Notes: generated by a model not told the origin, from the sequence alone. Numbered from the stretch's first letter, positions 10,937-23,176 are shown. The stretch is 64,000 nt of DNA from Sclerodactyla briareus (GCA_026419785.1 JAODTK010004331.1:62001-126000); one strand, 5' to 3'. Translations and numbers: made by a program.

Positions 10937-11192
10937 TATCCTTTACGACGAATCGACCTACGACGCAGTCGATCCTCATGTTGATGGGCGACCCGACTGT
11001 CCGCTGCCAGACAGGAGCTGGCATGCTGGGGCAACGACTACGGGCGGGGCGATGCTCACTAACGCTACTGCAGCAGTCGGCGCCACGACGCCAATCACTA
11101 ACGCAATGAGCACTCTGTCTACAAAAATCACCCAGACTCTGAACAGCGCCGTTTTTAACTCGACCACTGCCGTTTTCAACGCGACCACCTGA
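10937..11192 (+). CDS. SLC28-like nucleoside transporter, terminal exon with stop codon
   Basis: After a strong acceptor (cttttttaacctcctag) one frame is open for 84 codons to TGA at 11190. It starts ILYDESTYDAVD, which continues the conserved ...CMAGILY of CNTs after the IAG that ends the 9431-9642 exon. The tail then reads PDCPLPDRSWHAG and is Thr/Ala/Asn-rich, with NAT, NST and NAT sequons near the end. Vertebrate SLC28 proteins also end in an extracellular, Asn- and Cys-bearing variable tail, so this fits. The join to the previous exon is one base out of phase as given, either from an indel or a misplaced splice site. About 255 coding bases. Confidence 0.8.
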
Positions 11193-12640
11193 ATCAGCCT
11201 CGACAGTTGGGCCATACTAGCCTGCCTATATCATAACTAATGTATCAACTGCTTTTAGCATTATACCAACGATCCCCACTCCTCTAGCACCTCCCACTGA
11301 AAAAATCTTCGATTTTAATAACTTGTATATTATAATGAAAAATGAATGGACAAACGTCTTGAGAATGTATGGTAATGTTTCACCGGTATTCATAACACGA
11401 ACTTAATGCCTGTTCCCATTCTATTAAGGTGCACGAATCTCCGAGAGTCCACGTTCCTAGACTTAATGTAACAACAGCCTAGCAGTAGCCTTATTAGGTC
11501 ATGTCGATGATTATGTACAATTCCAAGTCATGGTTCCATGACACTATTAGTAAACGTAAATTGAACCAACATTCTTTTGTCCTCTTTACCCTATACAATA
11601 GGAACGAGTCAACCAATGGCCTATTTTTAAGTTTCAGTGTCCCAGCATGGACGGGTTGCTTCCACAAATCGCCAATGGCACATTTGCTCACCTGCTAAAA
11701 TAACAAGTATAGAGAATGTAAAGTTTGAATGATATCAGGAATGAAGAAAGTGACACCCGTGAAGATGGCGGTTTGTGAGAAAAAAGAAGGCAAAAATTGC
11801 CTGGGTGCACCACGCACATACTGAGTGATTATTCAGCGCCGCCCTCGCCAACCTAGTGTGATACAAGTGTACTGTGTATGAGGTTCTTACCAGCCACTAT
11901 GAAGACATATCGATAGAACGATCGTTACCTGGTTACGGCCGTCTCGACTGTCACATATTTTCTATTCTGTACGCCTACATGACGGAGTCACATGTGAACA
12001 ATAACATCACAGGGTGTTATACCTGAGGGAGGGGTGGTGGTTGGGGGGATATATTAGCAAACGAGTAAAAAAACAAAAAAAATAAAACAATGAGAGGACT
12101 GGCGTACATAGGTGATTCGAAGTTGAATTGTACATCTATATTCTGTACTATATCATGTTATTAATTTTGTATCTGCCAATTACCGGCCCGGGAGCTTTCA
12201 ACGATATTGCCAGGGGTGTTTCCCTTTTGTATGTTCATTTATAATATTTAGTATGGGTTACAATAAATAGAGTACTATTTTTCCTTAACGCCGTATCCTC
12301 CTTCGTTCTTGGTTGATTGTGTCTATATTTATTTGCACGGTCCAAGGCGGGGTTGGTGAACAAGCATTGTCGTTCAGGCAGCAACAGAAAAGCGACGGCG
12401 ACGCTTGCATGACGTTTAATGAAAACATTCGTTTCAGTGCCCCCCCCCCAGTGCATACGAAGTACAATATTCTCTGTGATAATTATGTTCAATGTTGAAG
12501 TACTCCCAATATGAGTAGTCGCCCTATAAACAACACTGTTCATTATTGGCTATTTGTTGCGAGACTGAGACCTCTTTCATCACAGCATGGACGTAGGGTC
12601 CTGCATCCTCCACCCATATTTCTTATCTAAAGTCAGGCTG
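11193..12640. other. Intergenic region 3' of the SLC28-like gene
   Basis: No gene recognised. AATAAA-like signals for the SLC28-like transcript are not clear in the first 200 bases. An A-rich stretch (about 12061-12090) may be the tail of a retroposed element. A C run lies at 12441. Confidence 0.4.
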
Positions 12641-12830
12641 CAAACAGAATCTTGGTGGAATGAAGTAACCAAACTTGCAGGACCTGACCGTCCTGAGCTG
12701 CCTCGACAAACCGGGCGAATCGAGAACGCTGCGTACTAGGATTCTGGGCGCGGATCTGGGAGCGGGAAATTGAGGAGTCTGGCGCCTCTGCTCTGACGCC
12801 AGTTTTGAACATGGTACATATAGAGGGCGG

Positions 12831-12940
12831 TTATCGTTACATGTCAGGTCAGAAGTGATTTCAATTATGTTCTCCAGATGATCAGAATCTATTGATGACG
12901 CACTATTACTGTTTCTTCTCATTGCCGTACACCCCACTGT
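12831..12940 (-). CDS. Possible exon of an unknown gene
   Basis: On the - strand a frame open across this stretch reads AMRRNSNSASSIDSDHLENI, then IEITSDLT. It is preceded by a CATGTCACAG acceptor-like site and followed by T|GTAACG. The Ser/Asp/Glu-rich composition looks like a cytoplasmic linker. It could equally be chance: no family is recognised, and the same frame runs on into a C-homopolymer artefact upstream. Kept only because both splice-like sites flank the coding-looking part. Confidence 0.2.
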
Positions 12941-12950
12941 GACATGAGGG

Positions 12951-12972
12951 GAGTGGGGGGGGGGGGGGGGGG
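12951..12972. repeat. G homopolymer tract
   Basis: A run of about 19 G interrupted by one A. Its reverse complement gives a poly-Pro ORF start that should not be taken as a protein. Confidence 0.9.
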
Positions 12973-13030
12973 CGTGTTGCGAGTCCACGTAAAGTGTAAA
13001 AGCCAACATGTTGAATGGTTTCCGCAAAAA

Positions 13031-14330
13031 ATCAAACTATGGTTGGGGTTTTACGAGATGTAAAGAAGGGTTTGGTTTCTTTTCGGGAAATAACTCCCTC
13101 TTGTTTGTTTGTTGTTGACAACATTTTCTGTGTAGAGACTGTGTGGCACATCTAGGAAGCAATGCGTCGGTATAGTGACAGTATTGGACGAATGCAACGA
13201 AAGTCGTGGTAAAATAGATCTAAAAATAGGTGGTGGGTACCCAGGGAGGGGGTTCTCTTTCGATGGATTGGAGATTGAGCACCCGTCGGCCTCTCGTAGC
13301 TAACGGTTGTTGTGAAATTGTGTTAAGACGTCCTTTCGCAGGCGGCTCTGCAAACCATTCTGCGCAATATCAAACACAAATACAGTGGTTACTTAGTAAG
13401 CAGAACCCGTCTTGAACGTACCCGTTCACTTCTGCTCTGTGTTAGGAATCACTTCACGTTACGTTGAAACATCCAGTAAAGGCCTTGACGCAATCAGGTT
13501 TTAATTGATTAGATCTCTCAGTGCATTAATTCTATGTATCCCATGCTATGCTGTATTTGATCGTCCTCTTGACCTAATCGTGAAAATTATGCATATTCCA
13601 TTATTCATCAACCTGCTCATTGGAAGCAACAGATGCGTCCGTTAGGGTTATAATTAGGGGGGGGAGCTTAGGGGAGGGTGAGTTCTTAGATGGTTAATCG
13701 GTGGAATTTCTTCTCTTAATAGCCTTAGAAATGTTTTGTATTAACCACTACCAAGCTGAATGAACATGGTCAATTGGCTGTCACGAGAGCGCCACAAGAC
13801 AGTTTGATGGACCACAAGGATCAGTATTGTAGATGTGTGTAGAGGGGTAGGGTAGAAAAGCGAGTGTTGAGCACGGAGAAACAACAAGCAGAGCGTCTTG
13901 ACAAGACTACCTTAGTCTAGGCATTGGACTCTCATTGAGTCCTCATACAAAACGACACTCCTGTTTTTCGTTTTTATACACTAAAGTCGAGTATTTGCTG
14001 AACTCGGATAAAAAATCCTACCAAAAGTGTCCCCCATCCAATGTGCCCTAACATACATTTTTTTTTAATTTCACCTCAACTCCTAGGGACAACCCGGGGG
14101 CGCTGACATTGGGTGCATAAAAACTAAATCCGGGCGAAAAATATCGTCTAATAGTCTCCATGTATCATTGCCTCATCGCGTTTTTCAGGCTTTAGCAGAA
14201 GATGCTGATTTATGTAATGCTGGAACAGCATAGACAGGGCATAAACCATTCGGATCGTCGTGTCTAAATCCATGGTTCAAAATATATCAGGTTGAATCCA
14301 ATAGACCTGACTGAAAAAAACAGAGGCGTT
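13031..14330. other. No gene recognised
   Basis: Ordinary AT-rich sequence with short A, T and G runs and no identifiable exon or repeat family. Confidence 0.4.
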
Positions 14331-14331
14331 A

Positions 14332-14450
14332 CCTACTCTTCACGCACGCCTTCACCAGCTGTGACATAGTTTCCGCCATGCGGGCCACGGCGAATCTGCT
14401 CTGATCTAACGGGTGCTCGTGCACAAAGGACATTGCAGGCCATGCAATGG
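14332..14450 (-). CDS. Possible exon of an unknown gene (- strand)
   Basis: Reading the - strand, a GAAGTAG acceptor-like site is followed by an open frame: TIAWPAMSFVHEHPLDQSRF, then AVARMAETMSQLVKACVKS, ending at AG|GTAACG. Composition is protein-like and locally GC-richer than the flanks. I do not recognise the family. No neighbouring exon with matching phase was found, so it may be an isolated remnant. Confidence 0.3.
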
Positions 14451-14670
14451 TCCTACTTCATCAAACTCCTATCTGCTGAGATTTCGACATAAACCTACTT
14501 CTGATAATCCTATAAAGATCGTACTCACTCCTACTTTTCAGAATAGATTCCTACATTCCTCCTACCTTTTGATGTAATAGGCTACCAAGGAGGAGGTTAT
14601 CGCGGCTGAAAAAGCGATTTTTCATCATTGCCAATACCACTCTAATGCACTGTACAGCATTTTTTCACAG

Positions 14671-14829
14671 ATGGTGGCTGCTAGCTTACTCACCCAGAAC
14701 GCTTACCACCCACCGAGGGCGGCGTCGGCATCTTCAAACCACTCTCCTCTCTCCGTCCCTATCTACGAATCCGTGGAGCCAATCACAACCGCCTCGGCCG
14801 AATTCTTACTGGATCCTGTGATCCTGAGG
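14671..14829 (+). CDS. Possible exon of an unknown gene (+ strand)
   Basis: A good acceptor (gcattttttcacag) and donor (CTGAG|GTAATG) bracket about 159 bases open in one frame: MVAASLLTQNAYHPPRAASA, then SSNHSPLSVPIYESVEPITT and ASAEFLLDPVILR. The Pro/Ser/Ala-rich content with a YESVEP motif resembles a cytoplasmic tail or linker, but no family is assigned. It is markedly GC-richer than its surroundings, and the other two frames contain stops or no sensible sequence. No partner exon was identified. Confidence 0.4.
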
Positions 14830-14902
14830 TAATGTCGATGGACGCTCGGAAATTAGGGGTAGGACAGTAGAGCTAATGGGTATGACAGCTCAAATCTGCA
14901 TC

Positions 14903-14925
14903 CCCCCCCCCCCACCCCCCCCACT
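14903..14925. repeat. C homopolymer tract
   Basis: A C run of about 20 with a single A. Low complexity. Confidence 0.9.
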
Positions 14926-17900
14926 ACACCCCGGTTTCCGAGTAGCCATTGTTCGATTCTCCAATTGTCAATTGCCATGGTGATTGCTGCAACGGCAGTG
15001 CAGCTGGCAGGAAGATGGTGCCATGTTTAATCTTATCGTTAGGACATTGTAACTGCATCGCATGCAAGAATGGTACTCAAGATGGAGTAGACTCCAGAGT
15101 AGAATCGGAACCTGATTCCTATGTCATCATATGATGAAGCAGTTTCCGACAGTGCTCAGAAACTGACGATTGATACGGAACCTCTATTGATATTCACCTA
15201 TACTATGTTCACATACATACAAGGATGAGATAGGTGGACGAACATTCGACTGGTTTCTGTTTGTCAAGTATAGGGTTGTTGAGAACAATTTCGGCATCGA
15301 TACAATGTTAGTGAGACCCTTTCGGTATACCCTTCCACGAATCGCCAGAGGAATGGGTAAACAATTCCAGTTAGGGATTTCAGTTAACTAAGAGCCTTTC
15401 AGGTATCCCTAACTTCCCGAGGTTGCTCCAGGGAGTTGAGTGAATTTTCCTTTTCAGATGTGCCATTAGACACTTTCACCAACATATTGATCAAATTGGA
15501 AGTGGTAAGGTTTAAGTTCCCAGATTTTCCTATTACCTCTGACTAGCAGTTACTACAACAGGATGCTCGTTATTTGGTAGGTACACATCGAACCCGTCCT
15601 GTTTTTTGGTGTGTGTCTGTGTTATCTGGGCATGGAGTATGTGTTATACAACTTACACAATAGTGAATCTCCTTCCTGGCCCGATACATCGAATCCAGAA
15701 GGTCTGTGACTTACTTGCCAGGGCTGCTGTTACATTGTGGTCCAATGTCGGCATAGGTCCAGACAGGGTTATGGGGTGTTACCACTATTTATTCCGCAGT
15801 ATTTTCCACGCAATAAATTGGGCTAAACCGTAAGGGACAACTTGATCCCCTGGTATCCCCTGGACCCTCTCACTAAATTCCAGCTATGGGTAATCTTGGA
15901 TACTTCAAAGATATATAACTTGCTAAAAACATGTTTTTGTCTGAACAATGTCGTTTTCCTTCTTCGTAAATATTCCCCATCCCACCGACACCCGTAGCTT
16001 CAAGTCTTCCCCAGACAACCATAGGTGCACCTGTCCACGGGACAAATTGATGGCCTATGTGAACCATGGACACTGGGATAGGTCAATTACCCTTACAATG
16101 TCACTCAAGCCAAACCCTACAATCAAAGACTCTAAAATGGGAAGGGTTGCTCCTGACAGTGACATGGAAGACGATTTCTTTGTTAATTTCCGATCGAGCA
16201 ATGGTGGTAGCGAACATGCACATAATATGTTAATGCAAATATCTCTAGAGATCTACTTCATAATAACACATTTTGCAGCAAGCAATACTTACTCGCCAAA
16301 ACACTTCGAAACCACCACAGTGTTAATACATTACGCAGAAGATCTAACTGCAAATAATTCGAACTGAGAATTTTTATGTTCGATGTTTTCAAAACAAGCC
16401 CACAATTTCTTTGTCAAATGACCATAACGACAGTGAAGGTTACTTGGTCGGGCGGCATGGAATGAAATCCCCAATTGACACATGTTAAAAAATGCGAAAT
16501 AACATGTCATACAATTTACAATCAGGACAGAGTAATCTTTCCCTACTTTTTATAAGGATGTGTTCTATACTATAATGCTGCGTTTGCTTATCCAAAGATA
16601 TCGAACACAATTCTGTGACGACACAAATGGCTGGTTCAGTGTGGACTGTGGCACCATCGTCGATCGTACGCAACCAATTTTGATTGCAAGGAAAAACAGT
16701 GTTATAGTTTGGTAAACACGTACATGAATTCTGGATTGCGCCCAGTTTTAACGAACCCATGGAACATGCCATGCACTTGGAACGTTATCCAGACAGTCTT
16801 GTTTCTTCGAAATTAATTTGTCCCCGCCGACCGATGTCTTACTGGCGACAATTGTATCACGGAGAGGGGGGAGATAAACATTGTTCATTGGCATTACCTG
16901 AAAATGAATAGAAAAGTCAATACAAATAACACAAATAGTTCAATACAGTAACAACGAAGTAAATCTGCTGGAGATAAAAGCGAAAGTCTTTTTAATCCGG
17001 TCACAATTATAAAAATAAGCGCATGATCCTGTATACAAATGAATGTGATAATTTGTCATTGAATCTGTCCTAACAATGTCGGCGAGGTTATATAGGATTC
17101 CGCAGTTCCAGCAATCACGAATGGGTTAGTATGTTGGTTATTTGGAGAGAGAATGGTACCCCATGGTCTGTACTGTTGGGTAATACCGAACAATTGTAGG
17201 TACAGCAGAAAGAAACATGATTTACTCGGTTTATTCAGAAAAAAGGATTATCAGTTAACAAAAAGTACAGTATTTAAAGTCTGCCTTGTATGGGTTTGAT
17301 TCCTCCGCTGTTTAAAATAATCACTTCATGCTCGGATATGGTCGCCAAAGACACATTGTTCTTCAAACTATGCCCCATACTAGGTATAGGCCATGGGTGG
17401 CATGTTAAGTTGACCTGAACGATAACCCTCCTTACTCAACTCCGGTTAATTCAATAAATCAGCTGTATATATTTTTATGTCGAAGAGAATTTTGAACAGC
17501 TGAACGACGGAGTGAGGAGCAAACACACATAGCCGCTATACAGCTTTTTCTGTACATCAGTATGTAGGTATGCATATCTCTGGATTTTGTACTAGAGGGC
17601 GACTATACTCTCAAGTCTAAAAATGTCGTCCAGCAGCCCAAACACCCATAGTACAGGGCAAATATTCAATTCCTAAATTACGTTTGTTTTAAAGCCAAAC
17701 GAGATACGCTCAAACCATTGCCAAAATATTTTGATTTGAATGAATAACCTGATTTGCCCCAATGTAACTAGACTAAGCCTCGTAGATGGCATTATAACCG
17801 GTTGCGCACTCGGATTCATGGCGATAAGGGTGTTTGCAGGGAGGTTAATCCACTCAAACAGCTCGGATTTTTAGTTGCCCAAAACCGCAGCGTACATCCA

Positions 17901-18190
17901 AATGGACAGACTGAAAACAAAAAAAAACGTGTTGGATAGTGCATAATTGAGTTTTGAATGTTGTTTGAGGGCCCCACTACCATTAGCTGTGTAGTGAACA
18001 CACGCATCTCAGATGTGTGGTATAGGGATACACCTTTGCCAGGTTTGACTTTCCACTACTATGTTCAACTACTAACGACCAACACTGAATAATTCCGGGA
18101 ATAATCACTTTGTAGAAGCACCTCAACATTGCCACAAAGCCCCTCAAACTAAAGAAAACAAAGCCTAAAACTAATTTTACCTACATAGCG
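14926..18190. other. Long region without recognisable genes
   Basis: No exon, RNA gene or repeat family recognised on either strand. The longest ORF (about 15948-16367, + strand, 139 codons) has no family features, no flanking splice pattern and no membrane or motif signature. I treat it as chance. Confidence 0.4.
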
Positions 18191-18207
18191 ACTGCAAAAG
18201 GTGTCCT

Positions 18208-18325
18208 TATTATTATTATTATTATTATTATATTATTATTATTATTAAGAATAATAATAATAATAATAATATAATAATATAATTAATAATAATAATAATA
18301 ATAAAAATTAATAATTAATAATAGG
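18208..18325. repeat. (ATT)n/(AAT)n inverted microsatellite
   Basis: A run of ATT/TTA units (18208-18247) is followed by AAT/ATA units (18249-18325), so the whole block can fold back on itself. This arrangement is expected where two retroelement tails meet tail to tail. A repeat-like block on the right (18330-18560) and a LINE 3' end at 18730-19130 are consistent with that reading. Confidence 0.9.
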
Positions 18326-18329
18326 GAAC

Positions 18330-18600
18330 TGATTAAGGCGCTTTAAAAAAGATCAAACAAAACAAAAAGTAATAGGCATTATTTATAAATACGTTTTTAC
18401 TTTCTGCTCTTAAGGAACTTAGGTTGGCTATGCGGGGAGAAGTGCTGTGGAAGAGAATTCCACAACCTAGCAGCTACTGCCTAAAACTAAAAACCCCCTC
18501 TCACGCAGAATTTTGCAGGACAAACGCCCGACAAAAGTGATATATTGCTGGCAGATCTGTGTTACGTGTGGGCTATATTCAGTATCATGTCAATAAGGGT
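18330..18600. repeat. Probable interspersed repeat fragment
   Basis: The block starting 'ggcgctttaaaaaa' and containing 'gtgctgtggaagagaattccacaacctagcagct' resembles tails of retroelements inserted next to ATT microsatellites. It adjoins the inverted ATT/AAT block. No ORF is present, and the family is not identified. Confidence 0.35.
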
Positions 18601-18729
18601 AACCAGAGCTATGTCCTCATGTAAGGTTTGCGAACTCGGTTTGCCAGTGTCACCCAAATGAACACCTGCACATAAGCAACTATGCGTAAAACACTTCTTT
18701 GAGAGCTATTTTAACTGATTATATTTCTT

Positions 18730-19130
18730 GAGTTGTTCCTCGGATGTATTAGGTCTTTACTCTTATTCATTGTATATTTTATCTACTTTATGTTTTTTAC
18801 TTTGGTTTTTTTTGTCTATTATTATTAATGTTTTTTTTTCATCTGCATGTAATGTCTTCTTTGGATTGTACCGCATGGTTTTAGAATCTCTTTCTTTTTT
18901 ACCTTCATATCCGATTACTTGCCCTTGGGCAATTATTTCTGGTTTTTGTATCGTTTCTCTGTCTGTCTCTTACCTGGATATTTTTCTGTATTTTTAGCTT
19001 TTCAACTGCTGGTGTTTTTTCATCATATCTTCATCTTTATCTTGCAGTTTTATTTGTTTTGTGTTAAGCGCTTTGATACTTCTTGTGATTCAGCGCATAT
19101 AATATCAAATTATATTATGATTATTATTAG
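18730..19130 (+). mobile_element. LINE 3' UTR with GCGC-type tail
   Basis: T-rich sequence without coding content ends in 'gtgttaagcgctttgatacttcttgtgattcagcgcatataatatcaaatta' followed by ATT-like repeats (about 19058-19130). This tail type closes non-LTR retrotransposons in several marine invertebrate genomes (general knowledge). The hydrophobic ORFs here (89 and 97 codons) follow from the T-rich composition. Confidence 0.55.
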
Positions 19131-19289
19131 AGTGTGTACTCATCATGTTACTAACGGTATACTTGGGGATTATTTAGTGGTTCCCTTCTCCTACCAGAAA
19201 ACAGATGGGTGAAAAAACTGAAAGTAAGAAAAAAAAATAGAAAAAGGTATAATATCAGGTGAACGAATTGACGAACACGGACATTTTTG

Positions 19290-22200
19290 CCAACAATTAG
19301 TTCAGTTTAGTTTAGTTTTTTGTTGTTTAGTGATAAGGGTCAGGAAGGACATAAAACTCATAAACGACCCCGAAGCCACAACCCACCCCAGGAAAGAAAA
19401 AGAACCAAACTCGAACTCTAAAATTAATACGCCCTTGATTACGAAAAAGAAATCAAGGACGTTCTGAACGCATTCAAATTCTTAGAGCAAACAACATTTT
19501 CAGGAAGACAATTCCAATACTGACACTCTCTGCGAAAGGAAATATTTACGAATGTACATTCTGCAGCGCTTGCCACGAAGCAGGGAGACAGTGGCCTCTA
19601 TTGCAGTAACATTGGAAAATTCAAAGAATTAGTGAGGACAGGCCATCGAGTCCATGACCAATTTTGAACCTGAATCAAATCACCCCGAATTGCCTCAGCT
19701 CCCTGGTAGTTAGATCGAGACGCCTTAATCTTTCGTCGTAAGATAAATTTTTCAAAAAGTGAATCATTCTAGTTGCCCTACGCTGAACGTTCTCAATTAA
19801 CCACGGCTGTCTTTTGCAAAGTTGGGATTCCACACTTGTACGAATACTCTAGGTGCGGTCTTACCAGCTGCTTAAAACACCTTGGACAACAAGATCATAT
19901 CAAGGAAACTGAAGTAAGTGACGTCTAAATCAAGCCAAGAATCCAATTACCAATTCTAGCAGCTTCGGCACACTGCTTGGAAGGTTTCAAAGAAGAATCA
20001 AACAAACCCTAAGATCTTTTTCTGAAATCACCTCCTGAATATTTCGGCCATTCAACTTGAAGGAAGCGTTTCGATTTTGAAAACCAACATGCATAACTTT
20101 GCACTTGTCGACAGTGAAAAACATTTGCCGTCGGAAAAAAAGGACAGCATTGGAAAATTATATCCTGATCCTTTTGAACAATAGCAGCATCATCATTATT
20201 CGAACCGACCTCACGATACAAACTTATATGTGTCTGCGAACTCTTAACCCTGGAATCAACAGAACCTTCAAGATCGACAATATACGCAGAAACTGGAGCG
20301 GCCCAAGAACCGATCCTGGGGGAACCACCACCTAGTATGACATTTTTGCCAAGAAGACGACCCCCGCCCCCCCCGCCCCTTAATGACAACTTCGTTGTAC
20401 CTATTATGAAGCCACTCACGAAATCCACTTGAGGAATTCCCCTCAATAACCAAAGCTCTCCACTTGAGCAAGAGACGTCATGAGGGAAACCTTGTCAAAA
20501 GCTTTCTGAAAGTCCAGGAAAATTAAAGCACAGCATTGCCGTTGTCAACGAAACATGAAACATCTCCCATAAATTCCAAGAGATGTCAAAACACGAACGA
20601 TTCTTCCTAAACCCATGCTGAGAATCTCTAATCAGGACTATGCTCATTGAAATAATCAACCATATTGATCCCGATGATTGATTCCATTACCTTGCAGGCA
20701 ACACTAGTAAGAATGACTGGCCTGTAATTACAAGGAAAGAGGACCGTTACCTTTCTTGAAATAGGAGAAGAAAGAACATGTGCTCTCCTCCACATCATCC
20801 GGAACAATACCTTCTTGTAGAGTCTTATTGGAAAATAATAGCTAGTGGAACGGACAACTCGTCGGCAAAGGCTTTAGTAAGAAAGGATAAACTCGTTCAG
20901 GACCAGGCGGCTTATACTTTTAAGCTTCTGCAGTTTCTCCTTTACTAAAACCAGAGAACACACCATATTACCAATACTCGCGGAGAACCCGACAAACTAG
21001 GTCACCAAAAATTTATCCAAGTTCTCAGGAGTAAAAACAGACGAGAAGTAATTATTAAGAACATTAGCCATCTCGGCTATCGCTGATTACTACCCGAGTT
21101 GGAATATATCAAAGGAACAATGCTTGTCCTGACTTTCTGCTTCCCCCTCACATAGAGAAAAATGCACGGAGGATGCTCCTTGATGTTAGAGCAAATCTGC
21201 CTCCGAAATCAAGTTTAGCCCAGAAAACTGAACGCTGGGGGGGGAAAACAAGCTTTTGTGAGCTTTGATATATTGCTCTAGATCAGACACCGACCCAGAA
21301 AGAACGAATTAAAGTCGCCAAAGTGTCGCTTACGTTTGATGGCCAGAAAAACTTACCTTTTCATCCAAGAAGGCCTCTGTTCTTTACTGCGAAGTTCATC
21401 CAAGAACGCCAATAAATTTCATAACCTCGTTAACCTTTTTCAATGAAACCATTCCAAGAGTCAACAGCATTCGTACTTCGAACAATTTATGCAAATATAC
21501 TTTGCTAAAAAAACCTGGAAAATGCCATCACACATCGCCTTCGCGAAACAAGGAACAAGCTTATTACATCTGGGGGATATTGACAGAACAAGACACATTG
21601 AAAGCTAAAATAGCGTGATCACTTGCACCGAGCTACCCAAGCTCTCTTACATTATCTACAGGACTCTGGATACTGCCTCAAAACAAATCCAAATATTATG
21701 CTTTCTCTGTGTAGGAAAAATGTACATGCTGAGAAAGGAAACAATCCTGCGTGACATTGAAAAAGCGCGTCCTGACGGCCACTAAGTACCATTAGGACCA
21801 AGAAATGTCTGGATAATTGAAATCATTCATAATAATTGTACTCTCCCCAGAAACTTCGAAAAGCTTGTGTCGCAAAGAAAAGAGTTGTTGTCTTCAGACT
21901 ATTTAACGCCAACTAATAAAGAACTGGGAATACAGAATGAGAGTTAGACGGAATTTCAAACCAAAACCGAGTTGACAAAACGTACACCAATAGCGGCCCT
22001 TCCCAAAACTCATTCAAGTCAGACCTCAACATACAAACAATAACCTCCAACACCAATGCCACGGAGAGTATCTATCTATCTTGCCTATAAACACAACAAA
22101 ACCGGAAAGTGTGAACTTCGGCTCTGGAAATATCACTGTTCAACCACGACTCTGTAAAATACCAATGACGTCAGGCGCTTGAGTTCCTGGAATAAAAATC

Positions 22201-22990
22201 TCCAACTCATCAAACTTGTTCCTGATACTTTGAACATTAGCACAGAAAAAAACAGCTGGCTAACAGATCTATCGCTACTGTTGATCTCGCCAGACCACCC
22301 ACTGCGATGCTTACTATTTTACAACCCATGCCAGTAAGCCTACGCGACACCTGAAAAACCTCGCCCCCAACTTTAGTTCAACAACCCTTCCACGCAGGGA
22401 GGAATGACCAACTTGCATAACAGTTGAAAGCCCCCGCACCATAGGTTGAAGACATTACTTAGCCGGAAAAGATCCCTCCTTCCCCAGAAACACGAAACAT
22501 CCACAAACTGAACGCCCTCCCCCGCACACTCTAAATTTACCACCTATTGAGGACCCGCTATAGTCTACCAGCAACCGACCGTCCAACCTAGGTAGAATGC
22601 CACAAATCGCGACTTCGGACCGAGTGGACTTCAGTCTGCACAACAGTTCACGGAATCGGGATCTTCGGATGTCCTGACTGTAACCCCGGAGATGATTAGT
22701 GCCTATCTCGACAACCACCAACTCCTCATCCCCCACGATCCTGTTTACCCTCGTTCTAATATCCTCCACCCTACCCCGGAAGACAACGCGCGTAACGCTT
22801 CAGCATATCCACGCGACTAAATTACCTGTCCACATACCGGACCATCGAATCCCCACCAGCAAACACTTCCCTTTACCTACTCTCCCCCAAGTTCACCTCC
22901 CTTCCATCCACTCGACTGGAACCACCGGCTATGACTGTCGCCCCTCCTCTGTACTCTACCACGCCCCAAATGAGTGAATTCCGAGTACCC
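19290..22990 (-). mobile_element. CR1-like non-LTR retrotransposon, degenerate near-full-length copy
   Basis: Read on the - strand, the element runs from about 22990 to 19290. At 22770-22560 lies an esterase-like segment (VVVEIGTNHLRG ... ICGILPR), as found in the first ORF of CR1-type LINEs. At 21840-21780 is MNDFNYPDISW, the GDFN.P.I.W motif of an AP endonuclease, and at about 21660-21600 LGASDHAILAF, its SDH motif. At 20525-20490 is FLDFQKAFDKVS, and at about 20330-20300 a VPPGSVLGPLQF-like block, both of the reverse transcriptase. At 19800-19740 is IENVQRRATRM ... NLSYDERLRRL, the RT C-terminal part. Many frameshifts and stops make it inactive. Confidence 0.85.
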
Positions 22991-23176
22991 CCCCCCCTCA
23001 GTTTAGATGAATGAAACAATGGGAAATAATGAAACGTCCAATTCAAAACCGATAAATGCTACTCCGCCTATTAAAAAAAGTATATTTATTCTAATATCAG
23101 TTCAATCAAATAGAGGGTAGATCATTACCACTGTCTAACACATTCAAAAGGATATTTCCCGGCCAGTAGGTGTTCA

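Noticed and set aside
15948-16367. 139-codon + strand ORF as a gene
   Set aside because: No family motif, no splice context, no membrane or repeat signature, and typical AT-rich background composition.
20009-20446. 145-codon - strand ORF as a host gene
   Set aside because: It is part of the CR1-like LINE: surrounding frames carry FLDFQKAFDKV and the VPxGSVLGP block.
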